DNA from: Turnera subulata
Taxonomy: Eukaryota > Streptophyta > Magnoliopsida > Malpighiales > Passifloraceae
Assembly (NCBI GenBank): GCA_028386065.3
Contig: JAKUCV010006825.1
Coordinates: 3,873-67,872 of the forward strand
Length of the DNA stretch: 64,000 bases
Reading direction: 5' to 3'
Shown here piece by piece: positions 33,787 to 44,355 of this stretch. How positions within the stretch are numbered: position 1 is the first letter of the stretch; each line of letters begins with the position of its first letter. Under the pieces are notes generated by a model that made no database searches, had not been told where the DNA came from, and saw only the letters and a program-made list of their open reading frames with translations. The translations under genes were made by a program, and so were the position numbers.

Positions 33787-34793
33787 GGGAATTTATATTT
33801 ACACTCCTCAACTTAATATTTACACTCCTCATCATACTTGTTTGGTTGATAAATGACATAAATATCCCTAATTAAAATACCTTACTTTTTTTTATTTCTC
33901 CCAGTAAAGAAGTTTTTCTCTCTTCTTCATCAATAAATCCTTCAATTTCTCCAACTGTAAACATCTCTCCACCTTAGACTAAAGCTCTCTTCCAGTCTTG
34001 TAGTGTTTTATTCCTTTAATGATTTTCTTCTTAATCAGGTTGTCATCGGATAAAGCACTATAGTATAACTGGTTCAAACTATGTAAATTAAATAGTACAT
34101 CTAATAGTTTTTGTGGTGGCAATTATTTGGGTGTTGATTATTAAGTTCAATGGAATCGTTTTGTTGATAAACTGCACAGTAAAAGAAATAAAAAAGAAAC
34201 AAAAGTTAAAATGAAATCTATTTTCTTCCAGTCCAAAATGAAATCTGCCAATAAAAGAAAATAAAAACTAAGTAGGCAAGTTAAAAATATAAACTCTATG
34301 GTTCTTGACTAAAGTTTCAGTTTAGTTTACTTTTATTTATTGTTCTCCTCTAATCATCCTTTTCTCAAAAAAAAAAAAATTATTGTTCTCCCAGGTTGAT
34401 TTATCTTAATACCTTCCACCCCAAACAAATAATTGTGATGAAGTAGAAGAGTCATGCCAAATCTAGCTACCCAATATTTGACCATATTAGATATTATCTT
34501 CTGATATAAAACTACAGGAGGAGCAGATAAATAACATCATTATTGAATAGAAATTTTGATTTTGTATATTTATTCAGGATTAATATGAAATTAAAGATGT
34601 TAATTAGATTAGTTGATGAGAGAGATGGGAAGAGAGACGAAAAGATGATGAGAGAGAGGGAAGAAAGAGACTGTAGATACAGATGAAGATTAAAACTTAA
34701 TTTTTTGATTGAGGATATTTTTGTCATTTACCAACCAAACAATTGTGCAAATGGAGTGCAGATATTAACCAAGGAGTGTGAATATGACTTCCC
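33787..34793. mobile_element. Mutator-type non-autonomous element (1007 bp)
   Basis: Inverted ends of about 90 bp begin GGGAAttnatatt..ACACTCC and share ttgtttggttgataaatgac in inverted copies. They are flanked by a perfect 9-bp duplication TCCATTTTA (33778-33786 and 34794-34802). Nine-base duplications are typical of Mutator-like elements. There is no transposase. Confidence 0.85.
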
Positions 34794-34802
34794 TCCATTT
34801 TA

Positions 34803-36069
34803 TCTATCCTTTGCAAACTGGCAAGTGATAATTTAATGTTTTCCCTTCTTTTTTTTTTATCCCTTTTACTCCTCCCCTTCTCCATCCACCCAAACTCAAC
34901 CTAAATGCCACTCAATTCAAGGAGTTAGCCTTCAGTGTCATCTTCATATAAAAAGAAAAGAAAAGAATATCATCTACCAAGTGGAAGAACAATTGGGTTC
35001 CCACCGAAAATTAAGCCTGGACACGAGGTTCAACTGCCTCGGTGGCCACATTTATGCGCATATAGCGACCCACTATCGCCTCAATTTCTTTGTTTTTGTT
35101 TTTTTCTTCCTGCATCCTGTGAAATTGAAAGGCAACACCTAAAACTTTTTTTTCCCTTCTACTATCTACTATCGTAAGATTTCAATTTTAACGATTTTAT
35201 AACTTTACCAACAATTCTACCACAATCCCAGTTGCAATTGAATACACGGGGTGATTGTACCCAAATAGGATAGCGCATAAAAGAAATCAATGAGGAAGAA
35301 ATTGTAGAGATTCAAATATTAAACTATTTGGTCATAATACTGACTACTAGACTATTTTAACTAAAAACTTAAACTGACAGATAAAAACTTGATGAATAAT
35401 CTTGTACTCTTATATCATTCTACTGGATATTAGTAGGATGTACTGATGTAGTACACTATTTACATAACTTTCATGTGCATAAGAGGCAACTTATATAGCC
35501 TTGGTTGAATATCCTGGGCTTACCCCGTCAAGGTTTGGGTCAAGCGTGTTTATGAGCCTTGCTGTGATCCGTTCTTAGCCCGTGGGTATGTTTTCTCTTA
35601 ACCCAAAATTTAAACAAGACCATGTGGGTTTCAGTTCCTGTAATATATCAAAGCCAACGCCTTTCGAATCAAAATCCTCGACTAGGACCATATTCCCTAG
35701 ACAAAAAATCCAAGTCCAATCCCTTCAAAACAATCAAAATAAGAAGCAAAAAAAAAAAAAAAATCGAGATATAGGAATATTCGACTCTGGAGCTGCTTAA
35801 CAAGTGAAATGTTGGTACGAGAAAGAAACAAATATACAATTGATATCACTATTTCAACTCACAAATATACGTTATGGATCAATAGAGACTTGAGAAATAC
35901 AGTCATTTATTTCCGTTCCATAATATCTTAAAGTTATGGATCAAAAAAAAAAAAAAATATCTTAAAGTTTTAAACCATACAATAAAGCATAATAATTCAC
36001 AGAGCGGCGGTGGCCTGAGCACTTATTTTTAGCATCTAATTATTTCATCCAGCTACATTATAGTATAAC
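34803..36069. other. Intergenic, 3' flank of PRP3
   Basis: Contains diverged copies of sequence near PRP2 (35510-35580 against 21535-21600) and the PRP-type 3' flank (35770-36050). No gene recognised. Confidence 0.4.
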
Positions 36070-36546
36070 TTAATTAGTAGGCTTCTCAAATCCAGCTTCT
36101 TCCAGTGAAGGATATCCCAGACCCGGAGGCGGATAGTGGCGGCCATAAGGAGGGAAAGGCTTGTACACTGGTGGCCAGAATATAGGTGGGTTGTAAATTG
36201 GAGGATCCACGATTGGGGGCTTGAAATTTGGAGGATTGTCAACTGGGGGCTTGTAAAATGGCGGCCCCTTAATTGGGGGCTTAAAATTTTGAGGTTGGTC
36301 AATTAGGGGCTTGAAATTTGGAGGCTGGCCAATTGGGGGCTTGTATACTGGTGTCTTGTAAATTGGAGGGTAGTAGTAGTATAGTGGTGGAAATGGAAAG
36401 TATGCACGTGTCTGATCGGAATTGGGAGGCTGGGGTGGTGGCTTGTAAATTAGTGGATGCTTGTTATCATCAGGGAGCGGTTCTACTACATTTGGAGCTT
36501 CATAAATGGGTGGGTTGCTGTGTTTTGGAAATGGTTTGTGCACCAT
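36070..36546 (-). pseudogene. Proline-rich protein PRP3, start codon and signal peptide deleted
   Basis: The open frame covers the mature region: WPYVKHPMVHKPFPKHSNPP is homologous to PRP2, then diverged repeats ([14 protein letters not shown]) and the end YPSLEEAGFEKPTN. Upstream, the sequence passes from the TATA region (CTATAAAATGGGG at 36634) directly into codons GENNKLSTDENKKW. About 100 bp present in PRP2 (end of the 5' UTR, ATG and hydrophobic signal) is missing. The frame is closed by TAA just upstream of the deletion and has no ATG before MVHK at 36546. Any product would be cytosolic and probably non-functional. The repeat region remains open, so the loss may be recent. Confidence 0.8.
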
Positions 36547-36633
36547 AGGATGCTTCACATAAGGCCACTTCTTGTTTTCATCCGTGGATAGTTTGTTGTT
36601 CTCACCAATGGAAAATATGAAGAAAGCTTCCCC

Positions 36634-36900
36634 ATTTTATAGTAGTCTGGACTGTCGAGTCTCGAGTATTATCCCTGGGACCATGAGTACATTCTTGTGC
36701 TGTATCTCCTGCTTCTTTATACTAAATCGAAGTACCAAAAAAAAAAAAAATTGTTGCGTTTTCTTGTTAGACATAAATGTGATAGGTGGATTTGGTTCCA
36801 ATGGGTCAAAAAAATTTCTGAATTTGGGCAAGGAAATGGTCTAACTTGGTGGAAAGGCAGACATGTTCTTGAATGATCTTTTGCTTTCCTGCCTATCTGA
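36634..36900 (-). promoter_or_regulatory. PRP3 core promoter remnant
   Basis: TATA box CTATAAAAT (36634-36642) and the conserved upstream block (36765-36900: gttagacataaatgtgatag, gaatgatcttttgc) are retained although the start codon downstream is lost. Confidence 0.6.
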
Positions 36901-37089
36901 TTCCACTGTCTAATTCTAATTCCAGGAGCTGCGGTTATGCTTGCAAGCTTGGTTAAGTAAATAATAGAGCTTGGTTAAGGAAACTATATCCCCACCATAC
37001 TAATCTTGGAGTAAAATCAGGTCACCGATTTACCCTTTTCGAGTTTGAGCATCATACTATAATGTTTTGTGTTGTTCATAAATATCCGA

Positions 37090-37505
37090 TTTGTTCATAT
37101 GTATCGAGTATCCATATTTCATAGTAATACATGCCCCTAAATTGTTTGCTAAGCCAGGCTTTTCCAGCTTTGGCTTGTGGTGAAGATGTCTTGCATTTAA
37201 TAAACTTTTTGACTTGAGCTGGAGTTATTAACTTTACCTTTTTATGTTCGCATTAAAATTCGACAGTTTCAGAAAATTATCCAGTAAAAGTACTGACAGC
37301 CTGTTTGTTAATTGTGGAAAATTGACCTGGAATATTGAATAATGGTATTACCATATGAAAACCAGCACTAACTCCATAACCACCGATGATTTTGTAGTAA
37401 GCGTGGACTATGCCAGCAACAGAAAAGAGTTCATCGTGGCCCAATATATGGAGTTCTTTTCAAAAGAGAAACCCTTAACCCGTAAGGTACTTGAAGTACA
37501 AATGA
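37090..37505. repeat. Direct duplicate A of a CslG 3' flank
   Basis: Aligns over about 400 bp with 46440-47165. Shared landmarks are ctaaattgtttgc, ccaggcttttccagctt, atgtcttgcatttaataaac, atgaaaaccag.actaactc and tatgccagcaacagaaaaga. It borders PRP3-type promoter homology on its left. Confidence 0.75.
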
Positions 37506-38411
37506 AAATGGGTGTGTTTTTTTTTTTAAAAAAAATACCCGCGTATTGTATACATGAAAGTGGAAAATGATAGAAGCAAATAAAAATTAAAAATCAGTAA
37601 GATAAAAAAAGGGCTGAAACAGGATAAACAATAATAAATAAGAATTAAAAAAACAATAGGCAGTTAAGAAAAGATGAAATGCTGTTTTTTTCCCCCCAAA
37701 AAAAGTAAAATCGTACAATTACATTCCAATCAGAAGCAACTCAAAATTAAATAAAATAATATAAAATAATATTTTTCCATCAATATTCTTTTGGCTGTCT
37801 TTTGGTTTTAACAAGAAAATATGCAAATAATAGTGGCACTAAACATCAACAAGGTTTTGCAGGTAATAGGAACGAAATGCAATGATGAAGTTGATGTCCC
37901 TCTTCTTGTTTATGTTTCTCGTGAGGAAAAGCCTTCCTACCCTCATCATTTCAAGGCCGGAGCTCTCATTGTGCTTGTAAATAGACCTTTCCCTACTTAT
38001 TTATCTTTGCATCACACCTAATTGTGCCTATCAAAGTTGGAACGTGACTAGTACTAACGATTGCAGATTAGAGTTTCTGGCTTGATAAGCAATTCTCCCT
38101 ACATGCTAGTATTGGACTGCGACCATTACTGCAATGACCCAACCTCTGCTAGACAAGCCATGTGTTTCCACTTTGATCCCAAGGTCTCTTCCACCCTATC
38201 ATTCGTATCCTCTGAACCTTTGAATGAATTCCTTGCATGGAGAATCTAGCTCCTCATTTGACATATTTCCGTACTCGTTTGTCTCTTAAGCATAAGTATC
38301 AATCAAGTGTGATGTCGCCTCCGGATTGTACGCTTCAAACTCCCATCAATAATATCTCTCACTGTATAATTAGGTTACGTGCAAATTAATCCCCTTACTT
38401 ATAATCTACAA

Positions 38412-40634
38412 ATGAAAATGGTGGCTCGCGCTCTACCACCACTCACCCCTATGTCCCCGAACCTCCCCCGTAAACAGCCCACTCCTACCTTCCAATTCCC
38501 GCCGGCCACCCTAACCAGCAATCTTTCCCGCTCCGTACATCACCAACACCAGCCACCCAAATACCTTCCCCCAACACCCAGACCCCAAACTAAACCTCAC
38601 ACCAACCCAAACATGGCACCTTTCAACCCTCCGAACAACCCCAAACCTCTCAGTTTCTCTAAATGGAACAGGAATCTGGTTGCTTCAGCTATTGAGAATG
38701 ACCAACTAATGAGTATATATGTGGATAATCTTCCACTAAACTGGTCAATATCCGACTTATTGTCAAACCTATCTAAAGCTGGCGAGATCATCGATGTCTA
38801 TATTCCGGGGAAGCTGTCTAGAAGTGGCAGAAGATTCGGATTTATAAGGTTCATAAAAGATCTTCCAATGGATACTGTAATCTCTAAGTTGTCATCAGTG
38901 ACCGTCCCAGGGGACATTCTTCATGCCAGTCCTGCAATATCCAAACAACTGAGGAATCAGCCTACTACACAGCCACTCCAATCTCGGGTAAGGAACAAAA
39001 CACAACAAGGGATGTCATTTGCGCAATCTTTGAAGGGCAAGGAGAACGTGATAGAGTTATGTGTAAACCATGGTATATCCAACATTGATTTCTACCCTCC
39101 CAGAGAGGCTGAGTTTTGGCTGTCCAAGTGTGTCTTTGGTGTTTTGTCATCCCCTATGGAAAGGTTTGTTATTCAAAGGGTATTGGCCTCCAATGGGCTG
39201 GGAGATGCTTCTGTAAGCGTTTTAGGAGGAGTATCAGTCCTTATTCACATGCCATCCGGTGAGGCTCGTGAAGCCTTGCTAGCCAATGTTCCTGTATGGA
39301 TAGCCGATTATTTTGTCTTGTTCCGGGCTTGGAAAGTAGGTGACAATGCTTCTAATAGAAGTTGCTGGATTAAACTATCTGGAGCGCCACTCCATGCATG
39401 GTGCATAGATTTCTTCGAAAAAGTGAGCAACAGATTCGGGAAGCTGATCAAGGTAGCCGAGGCTACTGAATCCAGAGCAGACCTGGAATTCGCATATATT
39501 CAGGTCCTAACTACCGTCAAGAAGAATATATCCTGGGAGATAAATGTCGACATCAAAGGAAACAAGTCCAACGTGCTATGCACTGAAGTTTCAATCCCGT
39601 TTAATCCCCTTTCAATGAGCAGTGGCAAGGAAATCTCGGTCAATGACCTTATCTCTCTTGACCCAGACTCACCACTATCCTGCCGTGGTAAAGCGGCGGA
39701 CGCCGGCGACTATGAAAAGCAGGGTCACAGCTCCGGTAATCGATTCTCTCTCCTCGAATTAAATATTCCGGATTCTGACCCGTTTCAACTAATGGAGATC
39801 ATTGAGAAGCCAAATGTTCAGACCACACATGCTCCTAGGAAATCTGTACCCCCTATTGCGGAGGCGACTAACAATGTAGATTCCAAGCGCAACACTTCTG
39901 AGGATGTCAGTAGCATGCGTGTCAGTTGCTCCAAGGATGTCGGTGGCACGCGTGTCAGTTGTTCCAAGAGGAACTCACCCACCAAGGGTGGGGCTGCGCG
40001 TTCATCTCTGCCCTTAAGAGTAGATGAATCCCCTGGCGCCAAGGGTGAATTTTCGGCTGGAGGCTATCAAAGTAATGCCCCCTCCTTGGAGATAGGAGAA
40101 TCTTCTGGAAGTGGTAGCAACAATGTGGGTTTTCCGTCTGAGCCCCACAACGAAGAGTGCATGCAGATTACACCTATACATGGGCCAAGGAATGAAGCGT
40201 GGGCCGGACACTCCATATCCACTCCTTCTAGCCCAAATCAGGTAACATCCTCATCCAGTAGTCATGAAAGATACCCTACGGAACTCAGGCTATCTTCCTT
40301 AATCGAGCAGAAAATCAACCTTGCACTTAACAAAAGGCAGATTAAAAAACCTCAGAAGTTCAAGAAGTTTAACAGATTTACAGGAAGTATCATCTCAGGA
40401 GACACATTGTCTGAAGCGGATATCAGGAGAATGAATAAGAGACTTGTAGAAACAAAATCAATGGTAGTGGAGTCTCGTAGACCTGCAATGGATTATGAAG
40501 CGGAAGCCGAACTCACTGTCCAGGTGGGCTGCTGTTTGGGGTGGGATCATAGCAATTCAGAAGGTGTACGGGCAGCAGTAAGGGATTTGATCGTCAAAGA
40601 AGGTGAAGAGTGGTGCAAGAACCAAGACGAGTAG
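38412..40634 (+). CDS. LINE-2 ORF1 (RRM plus DUF4283-like), intact 740 aa
   Basis: Start chosen at the first ATG, MKMVARALPPLTPMSPNLPR. A Pro-rich N-terminus is followed by an RRM at about residues 105-185 (MSIYVDNLPLNWSISDLL, RRFGFIRFIKDL). A DUF4283-type domain follows (VFGVLSSPMERFVIQRVL, WKVGDNASNRSCWIKLSGAP). A long low-complexity Ser/Lys tail contains a duplicated VSCSKDVGGTRVSC-type segment near 39900-39970. It binds element RNA in the retrotransposition complex. No stop or frameshift is visible, unlike the partner ORF2. Confidence 0.85.
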   Translation: MKMVARALPPLTPMSPNLPRKQPTPTFQFPPATLTSNLSRSVHHQHQPPKYLPPTPRPQTKPHTNPNMAPFNPPNNPKPLSFSKWNRNLVASAIENDQLMSIYVDNLPLNWSISDLLSNLSKAGEIIDVYIPGKLSRSGRRFGFIRFIKDLPMDTVISKLSSVTVPGDILHASPAISKQLRNQPTTQPLQSRVRNKTQQGMSFAQSLKGKENVIELCVNHGISNIDFYPPREAEFWLSKCVFGVLSSPMERFVIQRVLASNGLGDASVSVLGGVSVLIHMPSGEAREALLANVPVWIADYFVLFRAWKVGDNASNRSCWIKLSGAPLHAWCIDFFEKVSNRFGKLIKVAEATESRADLEFAYIQVLTTVKKNISWEINVDIKGNKSNVLCTEVSIPFNPLSMSSGKEISVNDLISLDPDSPLSCRGKAADAGDYEKQGHSSGNRFSLLELNIPDSDPFQLMEIIEKPNVQTTHAPRKSVPPIAEATNNVDSKRNTSEDVSSMRVSCSKDVGGTRVSCSKRNSPTKGGAARSSLPLRVDESPGAKGEFSAGGYQSNAPSLEIGESSGSGSNNVGFPSEPHNEECMQITPIHGPRNEAWAGHSISTPSSPNQVTSSSSSHERYPTELRLSSLIEQKINLALNKRQIKKPQKFKKFNRFTGSIISGDTLSEADIRRMNKRLVETKSMVVESRRPAMDYEAEAELTVQVGCCLGWDHSNSEGVRAAVRDLIVKEGEEWCKNQDE

Positions 40635-40685
40635 CAATCCAGCACATAAGTATCGGCCGACGATATTGTGTGTTTACAGTTTTTT

Positions 40686-43600
40686 ATGTTTAGTCTCTTG
40701 TGTTGGAATTCAAGAGGGATGGGATCAGTGACCAAGCGTAATCACCTTAATCAGTTAATCCATCAGAGTGAAGCTAAGGTGGTTTGTATTTGTGAAACAA
40801 AGCTAATTGGGGTTGACAGATTTTATTGTTCCCGTCTGTGGAATATAGAAGATTTGGAATTTAGAACTGTAGATGCTGAAGGATCCTCAGGAGGCCTTTT
40901 AATGATGTGGGATGAGTCCTCCTTTCATCTCTCTCAAAGCCTTGTTAGCAAGAATTGGATATTGGTGGAGGGTAGCTTCGGCAAGGTACGGGGTCAATTC
41001 TGTATTTGCTTTGTGTATGGCGATAGCAACGTAGAGAATAGGATGGCGATGTAGAGAGAGCTTATGGAGTTGAAGCTAACGTTTAAATCGCCTTGGTTGC
41101 TTGTCGGAGATTTGAACGAAACCCTATGTGCAGAGGATAGAAGGAGTCGGTATTTAAATCAGAGGGGAGCTGCGGCTTTAAGCAATTTCATGAACTTCAT
41201 GGAGTTTTTGGAGTTCCCTTTACTCTGCCGTCAGTTCATTTGGGCCAATAGATTGGCTGCGAGTAGGATTGATAGGGCAATGGCTCAGGCTGAATGGAGC
41301 CTCACTTTTAAATCATTGAACTTGAGGGTAGGAAAAAAGGGCCCATCGGATCACTGGCCCCTGATACTCGCTCAAGATAAAACGGTTTGGGGTTTCAAAC
41401 CATTCAGATTTCAAGATTGTTGGTGGAAAGATAGCAAGTTTGCCAATACCCTAAAGCTGTTCTGGGAGCGGTGTGAGGAAGTATTCCCCGGAAGATTCAA
41501 GATGATGAAGAAACTTAGTCTCATGCGCAAACTTTTAGCTGAATGGAATAAATCATCGTTCGGAGATATTGAATCCCAAATCGCATCTTTGCAAGAGGAA
41601 ATTGAGCTCCTCGACCTTAAAGCTGAGGCACACGATCTGTCCACTTCTGAGGTGAGTAGGAGAGGCGTTGCACATCAGGATCTTCAACAGAAATTGAAGC
41701 AAAAGGAGATTTTACGGAGGCAGAAATCTAGGGTTAATTGGCTTAAGCTCGGTGATAGAAATACAAAATTTTTTCATGTGTCGGCATGCGCAAGAGGTAG
41801 GAAGAAATCAATTGTCTCTATCCAGTGGGGGAATTGAGGTGAGTGAACCGCAACTTATCAAGAATGAGGCGGCATTTTTCTTCTCTAATCTGTATAAGGA
41901 TGATATAAGGTTTAGACCAAAGATGGGGTGTGCTAGCCGCTTCTCACGACTGCCTCTAGAAAGAGCTCAAGACCTACTGAAATCCATTTCCATGGAGGAA
42001 ATAAAGAAGGCATTGTGGGCTTGCGATGGATCCAAGGCACCAGGACCCGACGGATTCAACCTAAACTTCTACAGGAAGTGTTGGGATCAGATTAAATCAG
42101 ATTTGTTCGACCTAGTGAAGGAGTTCTTCGAAAACGGGTCTCTTCCAAAAGGTGTAAACCTATCGTATATAACCCTTTTGCCTAAGAAGGAAGGTGCACT
42201 ACACTTCAACGACTACAGACCCATAACATTGGTGAATGTTGTGTACAAAATTATCTCCAAAGTCCTATCTTCTAGGTTGAAAACTGTCCTACATGGCCTC
42301 ATAAGCAAATCTCAATACGCTTTCCTACAAGGAAGGAACATTCTGGATGCTGTCCTGTTGGCCTCAGAATTCATCGACTCATTGAAAAAGTGCAAGGAGG
42401 CTAGTATCCTTTGGAAGCTTGACTTCCAAAAGGCTTACGACTCTGTGTCTTGGCAATACTTATATCAGGTGATGGAGTACATGGGTTTCCCACCACGATG
42501 GATTAGTTGGATCAGCGCCTGCCTTCAGTCCTCCACCATGGCGGTCCTTATTAATGGCTCCCCTACGTCTCAGTTCGTTATAGGGAAGGGTTTAAAACAG
42601 GGAGACCCCCTTTCACCACTCTTGTTTTTGATCGCTGCTGAGGGTCTCAGAGTATCCATAGACGAGGCAATTGACAGAGGTTTGGTATACGATCTTAAGA
42701 TTCACAACATCCCCGCGAATCTGATCCAATTCGCGGATGACACACTTATCCTGGCGAAAGCCGAAGCCCCTTCACTTCTCAACCTTAAAAGGGTTTTACG
42801 GTGTTTCGAAGTAATGTCAGGATTGAAGATAAACTTTTTCAAAAGTAGCATAATTGGGATCAAGATGGAGTTGGCGACGGCTAAGCACTTTGCAGACTTG
42901 CTCTTATGTAGGACTGAGAAGCTCCCTGTCAAATACTTGGGGCTCCCTCTTGGAGCAAATATGAAGAAACGTGAGAGCTGGAAACCTATTATTGACAAAT
43001 TCAAGAATAAACTCAAAAGCTGGAGGTCCAGGTTTCTTTCCTTCGCTGGTAGAGTGCTTCTAATCAAAGTAACTCTATCTTCTCTCCCCATTTACTATAT
43101 GTCCCTCTTCAAACTACCATCCAAAAAACTAAATCAAATTCAAAGGAGATTTTTGTGGAGTGGGAGCCAGGAGAAAAGGAAGTTGTGTTGGGTGTCTTGG
43201 GATAAATTGGCGAGACCAAAAGATGTCGGAGGGCTAGGTATCGAACCTCTAGCCATTAAAAACAACAGTCTATGTTTTAAATGGTATTGGAGGTTCCTGC
43301 AAGAAGAAGAAACGGCGTGGAGACTACTCATTAAGGAAAAATATTCGCCTCTTGCAGGGAAGCTAGAACCTGACTTCTGCCTGCAAAAGATGTCGTGTCT
43401 TTGGCGGAACGTGATTAGATGTGCGGAAGATAAAAACAGGTCTGATACTGCGCTTATAGATAACCTATCTATTCAAGTGGGTTCGGGCTCAAGAATTTCG
43501 TTCTGGCATGACAAATGGAGTTCCTTTGGTGTCTTGAGCACTACCTTCCCTAGGCTATTTTCTTTGAGCCTGCATTCGGGTAACTCACTTGCTGATTTCT

Positions 43601-44355
43601 ACCGCATGCCTTCGTTAACGTCGGCTGAACTATGGAGAAGGACCTTATACGAGTGGAAGGCGGTCGATTGCAAGAAGTTAGACGATGTGCTATGATCAAC
43701 TCCTTGTAATTCACGACAAGAGGATCGATGGGTTTGGAAATCTTCTAAAGATCACACCTACTCAGTAAAAGACGGGAAGGAGTGGATCATTCAAGCTTCT
43801 ATGCAGAGAGCCAGACCGCCCAATATTTGGTTGAACTTATGTCCACCCAAAATTGAGTGTTTCTTATGGCAAGCTGTTAACGGAGGTGTGGCTGTTAAAG
43901 CAAATTTAATCAGGCGTCGCATCTTACCTTCTGATCAGGGAGTATGTGTCTTTTGCGATCAAGAGTTAGAATCCAGCGAACATCTCTTTCTACTCTGCCG
44001 ATACTCTTGGACCTTCTGGTGTAGGCTATGCCACTGGTGGGGGATTCAGTGGACAGCACCGACGTCTATTGAATGCTGGCTTCTTCAATGGCCTTGGCTG
44101 GAGGAGTCACATACAAGACGCTCAACTTGGATGATGTTGGGGTACTCCCTTATGTGGTCCATTTGGATAGCAAGGAATAAGAAGATCTTTAACAATGAGG
44201 ATATCAGATGGGATTGTCTCTTTGATATAACAATCTTGAGAGTGTTTTGGTGGATAAAGTCTCTGCAACCTCATTTTCCATACGCACACTTCAACATCTT
44301 AGCGTCGGTTGACACTTTAAAACAGTGGAGAGGAGTTAACAGGAAATTTGATTGA
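40686..44355 (+). pseudogene. LINE-2 ORF2 (endonuclease-RT), three lesions
   Basis: MFSLLCWNSRGMG opens the endonuclease (ICETKL, WLLVGDLNETL, SDHWPLIL). The RT follows (PGPDGFNLNFY, NDYRPITLVNVVYKII, DFQKAYDSVSW, GLKQGDPLSPLLF, with FADDTLIL intact), then a zinc-binding region (CVFCDQELESSEHLFLLC). Lesions are TAG at 41052 (MAM*REL, probably a former Trp), a frameshift near 41830 and TGA at 43693. The frame ends after the zinc region without RNase H. Domain order and length are otherwise complete. Confidence 0.9.
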
